From the NCBI RefSeq assembly GCF_963678975.1, contig NC_089273.1:28711073-28775072 (forward strand): a stretch of 64,000 nucleotides of DNA, written 5' to 3'. How positions within the stretch are numbered: position 1 is the first letter of the stretch; each line of letters opens with the position of its first letter. A model generated the notes under the pieces. It searched no databases, was not told the DNA's origin, and worked only from the letters and a program-made list of their open reading frames with translations. Both the position numbers and the translations under genes were made by a program. Shown here one piece after another: positions 38,368 to 49,770 of this stretch. The stretch comes from Dysidea avara. Taxonomy: Eukaryota > Porifera > Demospongiae > Dictyoceratida > Dysideidae.

Positions 38368-38813
38368 TAGGGATGCGGCGATTATGCCGGCATGATTTCG
38401 AGCATAATAGGTAGACTCTCTATGTGTGGGAATCAGGAATTATGCTAGCATTTTGAGGTGATTATAAAGCTTTAACAGTAAGGAAATTTGCAGATTGCAC
38501 AATTCCGTTACAAAAGATCGAGATACTCTAATAGAGCAGTCAGAAATTCTAACAGAACGGTCACTGAATATTATTTACTCTAATAAAGCAGTCACATTGA
38601 AATGAAATACTCTAATACAGCAACCAGCTAAAGAATTCATGACTATTCATCAATGAAAATGGTGTGATACAGCAATAAACTGGCATTATCAACCAATTAT
38701 GGTGGCATAATTTTGGGAATAATGGGCAATTCTCAAAAGCATAATAGGTGATTTTTTGAGCACTGCTCAAAAGCATAATGCTCACTTTTTGGAGCATAAT
38801 AGCCTCATGCCTA
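38368..38813. mobile_element. hAT-like MITE, TAGGGATGCGGC family, copy 1
   Basis: 446 bp. Ends TAGGGATGCGGCGATTATGC and GCATAATAGCCTCATGCCTA. Perfect 8-bp target duplication AAAGAAAG at 38360-38367 and 38814-38821. Its interior carries the CTCTAATAGAGCAGTCA motif in several degenerate copies (38515-38630). 8-bp duplications with TAGGG ends are typical of hAT elements. Confidence 0.93.
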
Positions 38814-39238
38814 AAAGAAAGGACACTTGTAGCTAAACATCTACATAGTATGAAAATTGTTTGTGATAGCATGTAGCCAAATCACTGCATATTTCAGTGC
38901 AAGGACTTATCAATTAGAAATTAGAAATGCCTGCAATTTCGCAGGAGCTTATTGATGAGACATTATAAGCACAGGCTCATTAAAACTCTGATTTATAAGC
39001 ATACAAGCAGAAAAATAGCGGTTTGGAGATGTCAGAAATAATTTCTGGCTAATAACTCAGCATACTCTATACTCTCACTGTGACATACAATAATGTACAT
39101 TAATCTACAAACCAATTACTCATTTCATACAATGTATATGTACAAAATTACTAATGAAACAGGATATTTTAAATTTGTGAATGTGCAGTCTTGCAAATTT
39201 GCAGATACATAATTATAGTGCATCTTTTGTAATAAATG

Positions 39239-39477
39239 TTAGGTAGTTTTGATGAATTTCTCAATGTTGACAGGAGCATCCAGGATAGTAGGTACAGCAT
39301 AGTCTAGTATGTCACCTTCAATAAGGCCCTCTCCCTGATCACCAAAATTCTTCACTTTCCAACACCACTTCCCAGCCTTGGCAGAATACCTAGTAACAGG
39401 TACTGGATTACGATCATCTGAGTAATACAACATTTCCCTCTGGCTGTCAATGTGGATTCCTTTCTTCATAAATTGAC
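39239..39477 (-). CDS. EGF/ITIH-C gene, terminal exon
   Basis: Last coding exon on (-). Acceptor CTGCTGTAG precedes G39477; the stop TAA is at 39239-39241. It joins the 43527-43988 exon in phase (…GLMG|QFMKKGIHID). It encodes VTRYSAKAGKWCWKVKN followed by GEGLIEGDILDYAVP, the pattern seen at the end of inter-alpha-trypsin inhibitor heavy chains (a conserved Trp-bearing CW motif, then a GLIDG-DYIVP-like motif). No AATAAA found just downstream. Confidence 0.8.
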
Positions 39478-40180
39478 CTACAGCAGTAGCATGGTATTAC
39501 AGTAGCTATAAGAATTGTACATTATTATTGAAGTAATGTTGAACAAATGATAATGCAGAAAGACGTGTACTGTATGTGGGACAAGTTATACATTATCATT
39601 TAATTTAAAAACATGGTTTAACTGTTCTGAATCAAAATATTCAAGTATTTAATTTAACATTTTTATTATTTAGTGATAAACACCTTTCACTAATTGAAAA
39701 TAATAGACACTATCATTTAAATATGTGAAGAATTTTTCATTTACTACAGTCACATGTAAATTAAAATAAACTTAAAGTTATTGGAGGGTGATACGCAATT
39801 TGTGCTTGCTTGTGTTGTAACATAGCAGCTAGCAAGCATGGGAGAGTATATAAAGGCTACATATGTACCATATGTGTAGGACGTTTGCATTACAGTGCTA
39901 GAGGTAGTTTAGGAAAAAGTTAACTGAAGGCACTATGAATGCATGCACACAAAAATACTGCACATATGGGGATGTATTAATCATGAGGCCAGTGGAATAA
40001 AACTTATTAATAATCCCATCCCAAACCCCCACTAACTTGAGCTAGGAGCTACATTGGACAACAGTATACCCTTATATGATTTACAAACTAAATGCATTGT
40101 GAAAACATAAGATAAAATATGTGTGGGAGTATGGGATTGAGTCTATCAGGAGAGGAATGCATGGAGTCTTGTGTGGTAGA

Positions 40181-40628
40181 TAGGGATGCGGCGATTATGC
40201 TGGCATAATTTCGGGCATAATAGGTATGTGTGGAAATCAGGAATTATGCTAGCATTTTGAGGTGATTATAAAGCTTTAACAGTAGGAAAATCTGCAGATT
40301 GCACAATTCCGTTAAAAAAGATCGAGATACTCTAATAGAGCAGTCAGAAACTCTAATAGAACAGTCATTGAATATTATTTACTCTAATAAAGCAGTCATA
40401 TTGAAATGAAATTCTCTAATACAGTAACCAGCTAAAGAATTCAAGACTATTTGAAGCCTAAACATCAATGAAAATGGTCTGATACGGCAATAAACTGGCA
40501 TTATTAGCCAATTATGGTGGCATAATTTTGGGAATAATGGGCAATTCTCAAAAGCATAATAGGTGATTTTTTGAGCACTGCTCAAAAGCATAATGCTCAA
40601 TTTTTGGAGCATAATAGCCTCATGCCTA
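40181..40628. mobile_element. hAT-like MITE, TAGGGATGCGGC family, copy 2
   Basis: 448 bp, closely similar throughout to 38368-38813. Perfect 8-bp duplication GTGGTAGA at 40173-40180 and 40629-40636. Same internal CTCTAATAGAG block. Inside intron 3 of the EGF/ITIH-C gene. Confidence 0.95.
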
Positions 40629-41018
40629 GTGGTAGATTTGAATCAAGTTTCACCCATTCCAACTTTTATCCCAAGACTTGCTTGAGGTGTGATAGTGCAG
40701 GGTTTCATAAGGATTGCTAGGATGGCCTTAGCTTTAAAGTCAGGAAACCCCAGATATTTTTCCCCAAGCCTAGTTTCATGCTATATATTGGGAGCCAATT
40801 GTGGCTGATCATATCACTGGTACTAGTGCATAATCATATAGGAGAACGTGAAACCCTGCACACATACCAAAACAACCACCATCATTGGACGGCAGTTGAC
40901 AAGTAAACAATCTCAAGTGGCTGATTGTGGTTCTTACCAACCAACATTATTACAAAAGTGAATACATATACACACTCCTGTATTATTGCAATGGTGTGGA
41001 AAACTGCATGATAAGCTG

Positions 41019-41021
<3 letters not shown>

Positions 41022-41078
<57 letters not shown>
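41022..41078. repeat. (TA)n microsatellite
   Basis: About 28 TA units followed by GTGTGTGTAC, immediately left of a foldback element. Confidence 0.97.
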
Positions 41079-41086
<8 letters not shown>

Positions 41087-41088
<2 letters not shown>

Positions 41089-43180
41089 ACTAGTAATAGC
41101 ATTGGGTAGCAGTGAAATTTAGGATAAATACCACGAGTGTTGTATTGGAAATGGGGATGAATTCACTCGGCTTCGCCTCATGAAATTTACCATTTCCAAT
41201 ACAACACTCGTGGTATTTATCCCAAATTTCACTGCTATACCCATGCTATAATTCCCAGTTAATACCATACCCACTGCATATAGCGTTGCTATGTATGCAA
41301 TTTGTCACTATGTACTAAACACACATCAACACTAATTGGTGTTACATTGTTAACATAAATTCTAGCCAATGAATTTGCAATTACAACTTTTTCACTGCTA
41401 CCAGTGAAATACGGGGTAAATTTCACTGCTACTATTGAGACTTTTGTATGGGCAGTGAAACAGGTATGGTAATAATACAGGGGCGGATATGGGGGGGGGG
41501 GGGGGGGGGGGACTTTGGGGGCTGAAGCCCCCCTCCTTCATATTTAGGCTTTACTTGATCAATATGCTAAGTATTATAATGAAATTTTGTCTTAGCATAA
41601 TTATAGATCAGTGATAATACAAATACTCATAAAATCACCTTATAAACATCTTTCCAAGGTATTATTAGCGGATTTATACTAAAGTTTATGCAACAAGGAC
41701 CTGGATCAGCATTGGAGGTGTACAAGAACGAGATACTCTAATAGAGCAGTCAGCTAACTACTCTAATAGAACATTCACTGGAAACATGTAGTTGCATGGT
41801 TCTGTTATGGAATTTTTCCAAATCTACCTGCACCTATACATACAATGAAGTGCATTGGTCTGTTTAAAGGGCTTCATTCACCTACTTGTGTAGTTACTAT
41901 GTTTGGCAATACTTAATTCTGGTACACAATTTCCATTGAAAATGCTCTCAGATTCAATCTTGTATTGTTCAAATTTCAAAATGTTCCACTTTCAACATTA
42001 TTATTCTAATTTAGTGTTGTGTAATTGTGAGAAGGGTGCATCATGTACTTGGTTGTCTGTACTTACCCAAACTTTTCCATTAACAAAATGCTTCAGAGAG
42101 CCATACCTATAATCTAAAGGCAGTATATAAAATATTTACAGGCAGAAAATATTATGAATTTTACGTGGAAATGTCTCCAAATTGCAGTATTTTAGCATCT
42201 CTTTTTCAAAATTTTCCTGGGGGGGGCATGCCCCCAGACCCCGCATGCTTTGCATGCTGGGAAGTGTGCTTTGCACACCTGTACCCAAGAGATTAGTACC
42301 TTGAGTTAGCCTCCCCCCCTTTATAAATCCTAGATTCACCCCTGTAATATATAAATTATATTATATAATTTTTGTACTTTATGATGGTATTACTTTTCTT
42401 CAGTGTCATAGTATGCATATGATAACTGTCACATAGTAACGAGTTTACTTATATTGATTTCATAATGTAGTATGTCATGTTGTATAACCAGGTTGGTTGA
42501 TTGTTTCATTTGACACATGCACCTGTTCTTGGCATGAGTAATTTAATGCTCTTGTTCTATGATTCAACCTTATTATCATTAATCATTGCACATAAGTTTG
42601 CTTTCCATTAGAGTTGGAGCAAATAAGGGATTCTCTCAAATCATAAGCATTAGGTGTTCCACTGCATTAACACTTTACAATCCTTCCACATTACTAGAAT
42701 AATACATTTACATGACTGGTGGTAGTGCTGTGGCAATTATAGCTGTATGGCTATTATAGCATAGATTGATATAGGGCATTCAGGCAGTATATATGTTCTA
42801 ATACCATACCTGTTTCACTGCCCGTACAAAAGTCTCAATAGTAGCAGTGAAATTTATCCCGTATTTCACTGACAGCAGTGAAAAAGTTGTAATTACAATT
42901 TCATTGGCTAGAATTTATGTTAACAATGTAGCGCCAATTAGTGTCGACGAGTGTTTAGTACATAGTGACAAATTGCGTACATAGCAAAGCTAATGCAGCA
43001 TATGCAGTGAGTATAGGGAATAGCATGGGTAGCAGTGAAATTTGGGATAAATACCACTCTTGTTGTATTGGAAATGGTAAATTTCACTCGGCTTCGCCTC
43101 GTGAAGTTTATCCCCATTTCCAATACAACACTCGTGATATTTATCCCAAATTTCACTGCTACCGATGCTATTACTAGTAC
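41087..43180. mobile_element. Foldback element with hairpin termini (GTACTAGTAATAGC)
   Basis: Outer ends GTACTAGTAATAGCAT and its complement at 43180. Left arm 41087-41475 and right arm 42805-43180 are inverted copies. Each terminus is itself a long hairpin (41095-41262; 43018-43172) with arms GCAGTGAAATTTGGGATAAA... and loop CTCGGCTTCGCCTC. The centre is occupied by a CAGGGG-type MITE (41478-42344) plus ~460 bp of unique AT-rich DNA. No ORF of note. Confidence 0.8.
41478..42344. mobile_element. CAGGGG-type element (5-bp duplication), copy b
   Basis: Ends CAGGGGCGGATATGG and CCTAGATTCACCCCTG; TAATA on both sides (41473-41477, 42345-42349). A G(22) run follows the left end. Contains CTCTAATAGAGCAGTCA at 41736. 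867 bp, no transposase. Confidence 0.82.
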
Positions 43181-43526
43181 TAATAGAACATTCATCAATC
43201 TTTTATTTACTGAAAGAACTTTAAATATTTCAATTTCTGTCTGAAAACACTCCCACATGCACTCTTAGAGCAAACATTTTTCCTAGGGGAGCATGTTCCT
43301 AGATTCTCCCTGGAAAATCATTCCCTACTTCTGAATTACTAGTGATAATGCTGACCTCAACCATTATTACTTGACCAGGTTTGCCATTTGTATATAAGAC
43401 CAGGTTTACCATTTGTATATAAATATAACTTTCACTGGCATTATTAAAGAATGTACATTGCCAATAATTTAGTAGTATAATAATACATACTATTATTATA
43501 TGTATTGGCTGATGTTGACAACATAC

Positions 43527-43988
43527 CCATTAGTCCATGTGAGTCACAGAGTTTATCATAGTTCATACTCCAGTCCACATCAAGAAGATTATGGTAAAAG
43601 ATGACATTAAATTCAGCTTGTAGCTTCCTGTATATCACATGTATAACAGGATTACCAGTCTGCTTCTGAGATTGTTGGGTAACCTTTACTGTATCATTTT
43701 CAGTGAAAATTATTTGCTTAATCATTGCAGCACTAAGGACTCTTTCATCACCCACTACTACCTCCTGATTGAGAGAGTCAAAGACTGCAGCATTAGATTT
43801 ATTCTTGTTTTGTGGGATTGCTGCAAATTTGCCGATTGAAGTAACATCCCCTCCGGTATCCACAAAATAGGCATTGATAATAAAGTCTTTAGTATAGATC
43901 AAGTTGAATGCCAATCCTGAGTATCCTTTAATCGAGTAACAAAATATATCCTTAGACAACAGTGGCACCGTGAAAAGTGGGTCACCTT
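43527..43988 (-). CDS. EGF/ITIH-C gene, exon with ITIH-type C-terminal domain (first part)
   Basis: Acceptor TTTTCAACAG precedes A43988; donor GGTATGTTG follows 43527. 154 codons, phase 1 in and out. Encodes GDPLFTVPLLSKDIFCYSI, GLAFNLIYTKDFIINAYFVD, FNVIFYHNLL and LCDSHGLMG. The DPLF-x-CYSIKGYSG start, the 'NAYFVD' strand and the HGLMGQF junction to the next exon follow the conserved pattern of the inter-alpha-trypsin inhibitor heavy-chain C-terminal domain (DPHF..CF.., HLLGQF..). Such domains are extracellular. Family assignment rests on remembered motif patterns and not on a search. Confidence 0.8.
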
Positions 43989-44857
43989 CTGTTGAAAACA
44001 TTATTTATTGGAAACTACACAGATATATATATATATATATATATATAATATACTTTATATTATAAAAGGATAACATGCATAGTGTAAGATGTAATGCTGC
44101 AATATTATACCATGATCACATTAAATTTAAAAGGCGCTGCTGGTTGCATATAGGGCACATTCACCCCAAACCCACAGGTGAGTATATATATATATATATC
44201 AAGACACATGGTAGTGTGTCGTGCTGCCCAAGAAGCCGGCACGCAACAACCGTGAGTATACGTATATTGACAAGAAGAACAAAAATGCAATTTTCATACC
44301 TCCATAGCTCTGTGCTGCCTTGATGAAATAAGATGATTATTGCTGTGGACACGCCCTACAACTGCAGTAGTTCACATTCCAAATTTGAGCAAAATCGTTT
44401 CAAGCGTTCCCGAGATATGTAACTTCAAAAATTGGCTTAGTTTCTCCAGGTTTTTTTCTTCTTATTTTTCCTCCTCTTTTTGCACACTTACAAAAACTGC
44501 TATAAAACACGAATGCAATATTCGATTGCCTTGAAATATGGCACACTGAAGGGGGGTATAAAGGCGCATCTCGGTACCAACATTAGCTGGAATACGATAA
44601 ACAGACAAAGAGTTATTAGTGATTATTCACGAAAAATAACACCAATATGTTGTCACTCCTACAAGGTAGCTAAGCCGCTTACGGGAAGAAGCTGAAAATT
44701 GGTGGGTGAATAGGTTAACTATTGAAACTCAAACCTTTTGTGGTTTGAAAGAAATCGAGCTAAAACCAGGAAGATGCAACGAAAAAACCAACAGTGTGTA
44801 ACAATTATGCATCGAGATTAGCTAATAAAAACGACTACTTGTCATGCCTACCAGAAA

Positions 44858-45221
44858 CAGGGCCGCCCACAGGGAGGGCAACTGGGGCATTTTGCCCCGG
44901 GTCCCAGCCTGAAAGGGGCCCCAGGAGGACCCATGAAGGGCCCCTTGAATAGCTGCTTAAAAGATCGATATACTCTAATAGAGCAGTCAGATCTAAATAC
45001 TCTAATAGAGCAGTCACAGGAGCAGTGTAGCAAGCTTATAGATAAGGAGATATGGTTGGTGAGGGGTAGTTATTGTCATTGTTAGCAGGTCATGACCTTT
45101 TTTTTGTGGTCTTCAACTTACAGCTTGGGTGAAGTTGTGATTCAGAATGGAAACCTCCTTGCCTCTGGTGCCCCACTTTAACTCTTTGCCCTGGGCCCCT
45201 TAATTTCTCTGGGCGGTCCAG
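44858..45221. mobile_element. hAT-like MITE, CAGGGCCGCCCA family
   Basis: 364 bp. Ends CAGGGCCGCCCACAG and CTCTGGGCGGTCCAG; perfect 8-bp duplication ACCAGAAA at 44850-44857 and 45222-45229, verified by the uninterrupted body sequence in composite 3 (near 13650). Contains two tandem CTCTAATAGAGCAGTCA motifs (44970-45015). Confidence 0.95.
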
Positions 45222-45384
45222 ACCAGAAAAACCAGTTGGGGTAATGCTTTGAAAATCACTGTACAGATGGAGTATTCATCTTAGAAAAGCTCTTCAATGG
45301 TGTAGAAGAATCATACTTAAAGCCACGGAGTTATAACACGAAATCCAACTTGGTATAGCAAGTGCGAGATCGAGATACTCTAAT

Positions 45385-45830
45385 TAGGGACCCGCCGATT
45401 ATGCTCATAATTTTACCAATTATGCTATGCTGCACTGCTCAAAAATTTACCTATTATGCTTAAATTTATGCTCAATACTTACCCATTATGCTCAAATTAT
45501 GCCCAATTATTTATGCCTCAATTCTCATGCTCTGCTAATAATTTCCAATTTATTGATAAATAATAAGTGGCTGAAGCACAAACTTACTAGTCATAATGCA
45601 TATCACAGAAAAGATCGATATACTCGAATAGAACAGACAGCTATGTGATTGTTCTATTAGAGTTACTGACTGTTCTATTAGAGTATATCGATCTTTCTGT
45701 AATAGCTATTTTGATAAGCAAGAATTCATACTATTACACAAATATTCTACCTATTATGCTAGCATTATGCTCAATGCCTTCAGACACCTATTATGCTCAT
45801 AATTATGCCAGCATAATCGGCGGGTCCCTA
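45385..45830. mobile_element. hAT-like MITE, TAGGGACCCGCC family
   Basis: 446 bp. Ends TAGGGACCCGCCGATTATGC and GCATAATCGGCGGGTCCCTA are perfect inverted repeats; 8-bp duplication ACTCTAAT at 45377-45384 and 45831-45838. The target is the CTCTAATAGAG motif itself in composite 5, and the element also carries an internal inverted pair of the motif (45615, 45690). Confidence 0.96.
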
Positions 45831-45864
45831 ACTCTAATAGAGTATTCATCCTAATAGAGCAGTC

Positions 45865-47455
45865 ACCCTGAAGAGAATTCAAAAGATCAGATAGAAACTA
45901 TATAGTAACCTGTATAGAGATCAGCTACAAATAAGTCACCCTGTAGAGAGTTCAGTTACAAACAATTCACCCTGTAGAGAGATCAGCTAGAAGAAGTTAC
46001 CTTGTATGGAGTTCAACTATATGCAAATTCAGCTAGAAGAAGTCACCTTGTAGAGAGTTCAACTACAAAGAAACCACCATGTAGAGAGTTCAGCTACAAA
46101 CAAATTGCCCTGTAGAGGGATCAGCTAGAAGAAGTTACCTTGTAGAGAGTTCAGCTACAAAGAAACCATCATGTAGAGAGTTCAGCTGCAAACAAATCAC
46201 CCTGTAGAAAGATCAGCTAGAAGAAATCACCTTGTAGAGAGTTCAGCTACTAACTAGTAACCCTCTAGAGACATCAGCTAGAAGAAGTTACCTTGTAGAG
46301 AGTTCAGCTACAAACAATTCACCCTGTACAGAGATCAACTAGAAGAAATTACCTTGTAGAGAGTTCAGCTGCAAACAAATAGCCTGTAGAGAGTTCAGCT
46401 ACAAACAAATCACCCTGTAGAAAGATCAGCTAGAAGAAATCACCTTGTAGAGAGTTCAGCTACTAACTAGTAACCCTCTAGAGACATCAGCTAGAAGAAG
46501 TTACCTTGTAGAGAGTTCAGCTACAAACAATTCACCCTGTACAGAGATCAACTAGAAGAAATTACCTTGTAGAGAGTTCAGCTGCAAACAAATAGCCTGT
46601 AGAGAGTTCAGCTACAAACAAATCACCCTGTAGAAAGATCAGCTAGAAGAAATCACCTTGTAGAGAGTTCAGCTACTAACTAGTAACCCTCTAGAGACAT
46701 CAGCTAGAAGAAGTTACCTTGTAGAGAGTTCAGCTACAAAGAAACCATTATGTAGAGAGTTCAACTACAAACAAGTGACCCTGTAGAGACATCTCCTAGA
46801 AGAAGTTACTTTGTAGAGAGTTCAGCTACAAAGAAACCATCATGTAGAAAGTTTAGCTGCAAACAAATCACCTGTAGACAGTTCAGCTACAAACAAATCA
46901 CAGAGATCAGCTAGAAGAAGTTACCTTGTAGAGAGTTCAGCTACAAACAATTCACCCTGTACAGAGATCAACTAGAAGAAATTACCTTGTGGAGAGTTCA
47001 ACTACAAACAAATCACCCTGTAGAGAGATCAGCTAGAAGAAGTCACCTTGTAGAGAGGTCAGCTACAAAGAAACCACCATGTAGAGAGTTCAGCTGCGAA
47101 CAAATCACCCTGTAAAGAATTCAGCTACAAACAAATCACCCTGTAGAGAGATCAGCTAGAAGAAGTTGCCTTGTAGAGAGGTCAGCTACAAAGAAACCAT
47201 CATGTAGAGAGTTCAGTTGCAAACAAATCACCCTGTAAAGAATTCAGCTATAAACAAATTACCCTGTAGAGAGATCAGCTAGAAGAAGTCACCTTGTAGG
47301 TAGTTCAGCTACAAACAAATCATCCTGAAGAAAGATCAGCTAGAAGAAGTTACCTTGTAGATTGTTCAGCTACAAACAATTCACCCTGCAGAGAGATCAG
47401 CTAGAAGGACTCACCTTGTAGAGTGTTCAGTTACGAAGAAACCACCATGTAGAGT
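45865..47455 (-). repeat. 31-bp minisatellite array S5 with 213-bp higher-order repeat
   Basis: About 50 monomers. The variant TACTAACTAGTAACCCTCT recurs at 46251, 46464 and 46677, exactly 213 bp apart (about seven monomers). Confidence 0.94.
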
Positions 47456-47510
47456 TCAGTAATAGATATATGTATTATATATATATATTATATATATATA
47501 TATATTTATT

Positions 47511-47658
47511 AATACAACATCAATATCGTGTCCTGTACAAAACACCCAATAAGAGGCGGTGGTATATATTTGATATACTACAGCAAACTAGCCAATGAAC
47601 GCTGTATAACATTTGTTCTAATCTTGTTCGGTGATATCCGAATGTGATTGGCTATCTA
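47511..47658 (+). repeat. Left ~147-bp direct repeat flanking the Crypton
   Basis: Begins AATACAACATCAATATCGTG and includes TGATATACTACAGCAAACTA and TGATTGGCTA. A direct copy lies at 49624-49770. It sits immediately upstream of the recombinase ORF, so it may hold its promoter. CCAAT-like ATTGG/CCAAT boxes are visible. Confidence 0.85.
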
Positions 47659-47712
47659 TTTTCATCTCTATGGTTACGATATATCACACTCCAGTAGTAA
47701 AACACGTATACA

Positions 47713-49302
47713 ATGAATACAATAGACCTTGCAGACTTCTTGTCTTCGAACCTTGCAACGTTTGTGCGTTCCGATGAGGAAGACGAACTGGACCAGTTAT
47801 TTAGCAGTTTAGCTGAGACAGAATTGGACGCGTCTTTAATAAGGAAGCAATATACCGCCAGCAATAACACTTTAGAGAGAGCAACTACTGCCAACGAGAC
47901 TTCCGGCACTATAGAACCCACAACAACTCTCAGCAGTTCTAATAATGACGTCGCTAGTCAAGTCGCGTGCCCTAGTCACGACGCTCAAGACCACGCCCAA
48001 GCTATGAGTTCATTCGCCACAGCAAGTAAGTCAGACTTACAAACATTTGCTGATAAAACAAGAAATTATAACACCACAAAAACTACGTTAACTTGGATAA
48101 AAAGATTTGATACATGGAGAAAAGCTAGAAATATACAGGAGCGACTTGAGAACATTCCAGTGGATCACCTTGATGAAATATTGCAATTCTTTTTTGCTGA
48201 GGTCAGGAAGAACGATGGGAGTGAGTATGAGCCAGATAGTCTTCGTACAATGTTATCTTCACTGGATCGATGGCTGAGAGAGAAAGGCCAAAAATACAGC
48301 ATTATTAAAGACAAGGCCTTTGAAGGATGCAGGAAAGTACTGAATGGAAAGGCTATATCACTGAGAGAGAAGGGTATGGGAAAACGTAAAAACAGATCAG
48401 ATGCACTGACTTTGGAAGAAGAAGAGCAATTGTGGGAAAAGGGTGTATTGGGGTGCACAAATCCCACCAGTCTGAACTACTCGATATTCTATACGATTAG
48501 CCAGCAATTCGGTACTAGAGGTTGCCAAGAACACCATCAAATAAGAGTAGAAGATCTAAAATTTGTAAAAGATGTGTCAGGTAAAACTGTTTATGTTGAA
48601 TGGGTGGAAGGAATTACTAAGACCAGGCAAGGTGGACTTATTAAGGAAAGCCGACGACTACCTCAGCGGTTGTACTACCAGGGTCATGATCAATGCCCAG
48701 TTAAGTTGCTGGAACTATTGATATCAAAGCGGCCTGATGAATTAAAGAACAGTGGCTCTCTTTACCTTAAACCTTTAGACACACCAATTAATGAAGTTTG
48801 GTACACAACTCAACCCGTTGGTATGCATACCATTGACACATACATGAAATATATTGCCATGCAAGGTGGCTTAGACCTTACTAACAAAAAATTTACAAAC
48901 CACAGTGTTAGAAAAACAACAGTCCGTAAACTTCAGAAAGCAGGGGTCTCAAATGACAAAATTGCAGCTATCACAGGACACCGAAATGAGCAAAGTCTTC
49001 GAGCATACTCAAATGCTGATTCTGATGATCATCAAGGAATAAGTGGAATTCTCAGCAGCACTAGAAGTCATTATCCCTTTCAAAATGTGGCAAACATTCC
49101 ACAGTCTCACAGTAATGTACTTCAAGCAAACAGTCATATTGGCTCAGGCCCTTTCTCATCATCAATTAATGGTAAATATCACTTTTCAAACTGTACTGTA
49201 TACTTTGGATTTCCCAGTACACCAGCAATGGAGACACCAGGACAATCACCTAATCAGCCCTATAAAAAACGCAGAGTGATAATAGACTCAGACTCAGACT
49301 AA
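47713..49302 (+). CDS. Crypton-like tyrosine recombinase (DUF3504-type)
   Basis: 529 aa, single uninterrupted exon, ATG 10 bp after TACACGTATACA. The acidic, Ser/Thr-rich N-terminus (1-100) is followed by a core-binding-like region (KRFDTWRKARN ~130, LSSLDRWLREKG ~181, a GC-x-VLNGK block ~205) and a catalytic domain. Candidate tyrosine-recombinase residues are R~269 in FGTRGCQEHH, H397/R400 in NHSVRKTT, H423 in TGHRN and nucleophile Y432 in LRAYSNAD, the R..HxxR..H..Y arrangement. The block ALTLEEEEQLWEKG resembles the DUF3504/Crypton-derived domains of animal KIAA1958, QRICH1 and ZMYM proteins. The C-terminus is low complexity and ends in a basic KKRR stretch then DSDSD. It would cut and join DNA without RT. 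It could be domesticated, but the flanking repeats favour a transposon. Confidence 0.88.
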   Translation: MNTIDLADFLSSNLATFVRSDEEDELDQLFSSLAETELDASLIRKQYTASNNTLERATTANETSGTIEPTTTLSSSNNDVASQVACPSHDAQDHAQAMSSFATASKSDLQTFADKTRNYNTTKTTLTWIKRFDTWRKARNIQERLENIPVDHLDEILQFFFAEVRKNDGSEYEPDSLRTMLSSLDRWLREKGQKYSIIKDKAFEGCRKVLNGKAISLREKGMGKRKNRSDALTLEEEEQLWEKGVLGCTNPTSLNYSIFYTISQQFGTRGCQEHHQIRVEDLKFVKDVSGKTVYVEWVEGITKTRQGGLIKESRRLPQRLYYQGHDQCPVKLLELLISKRPDELKNSGSLYLKPLDTPINEVWYTTQPVGMHTIDTYMKYIAMQGGLDLTNKKFTNHSVRKTTVRKLQKAGVSNDKIAAITGHRNEQSLRAYSNADSDDHQGISGILSSTRSHYPFQNVANIPQSHSNVLQANSHIGSGPFSSSINGKYHFSNCTVYFGFPSTPAMETPGQSPNQPYKKRRVIIDSDSD

Positions 49303-49461
49303 ACAATCTTATAGTGTATATATTACTGACAGTATTTCTTGTAGAAATGGGACACATACAGTGTGTATATATTCAATGCTGGACATTGATAGACTCAGTA
49401 GCTATATTGAAGATATTGATATTCTAGTAATTAAACGAGATGTTGTATTAACATATTATAC

Positions 49462-49617
49462 TACAGATATTGTGGTATTCGAAATATATACCAAAAGATA
49501 TACATATTTAGGAAAGGGTGCTATAGTGCGAGGCTTCGCCTCGCACTATAACATCTTTTCTAAGTTTGTATATCTTTTGGTATATATTTCGAATACCACA
49601 ATATCTGTAGTATAACA
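49462..49617. repeat. ~150-bp near-perfect hairpin downstream of the recombinase
   Basis: Arms ACTACAGATATTGTGGTATT... pair over ~70 bp each. The GC-rich tip is GTGCGAGGCTTCGCCTCGCAC. Its foot is 7 bp from the right direct repeat. The loop sequence GGCTTCGCC is also the loop of the hairpins at 41095-41262 and 43018-43172. Confidence 0.93.
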
Positions 49618-49623
49618 TATACT

Positions 49624-49770
49624 AATACAACATCAATATCGTGTCCTGTACACAAACTCCAATAGCAGCTTGTGGTATATTTTTGATATACTACAGCAAA
49701 CTAGCCAATAGAATCAGTATATCACTTGTACATTTGATATACGTATCTGATTGGCTAAAATTTTTTGATA
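49624..49770 (+). repeat. Right ~147-bp direct repeat flanking the Crypton
   Basis: Same orientation as 47511-47658, with roughly 75-80% identity by eye and the first ~25 bases nearly perfect. Confidence 0.83.

Larger units (their letters stand above)
44198..47455 (-). mobile_element. Composite minisatellite-bearing element 5 (5' end replaced by Crypton region)
   Basis: 3' end at left: ATCAAGACACATGGTAGTGTGTC hairpin (one mismatch in the stem), body to ~45860 interrupted by two hAT-like MITEs (44858-45221, 45385-45830), then array 45865-47455. The 5' segment and foldback are missing: the array runs into a TA-rich tract (47461-47510) and the Crypton repeat. Confidence 0.75.
47511..49770 (+). 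mobile_element. Crypton-type tyrosine-recombinase element with terminal direct repeats
   Basis: Comprises a left direct repeat, an intact recombinase ORF, ~160 bp of 3' sequence, a ~150-bp hairpin and a right direct repeat. There are no terminal inverted repeats and no RT, so it is neither DIRS/Ngaro nor an ordinary TIR transposon. It lies in intron 2 of the EGF/ITIH-C gene, on the opposite strand, next to minisatellite array S5. The intact ORF argues for recent activity. Confidence 0.7.

Noticed and set aside
43035..43258. ORFs across 42938-43258
   Set aside because: They span a perfect hairpin, so each strand mirrors the other; repeat artefact.
47511..49770. DIRS or Ngaro retrotransposon
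   Set aside because: A tyrosine recombinase and direct repeats are present, but there is no RT, RNase H or gag in the interval.
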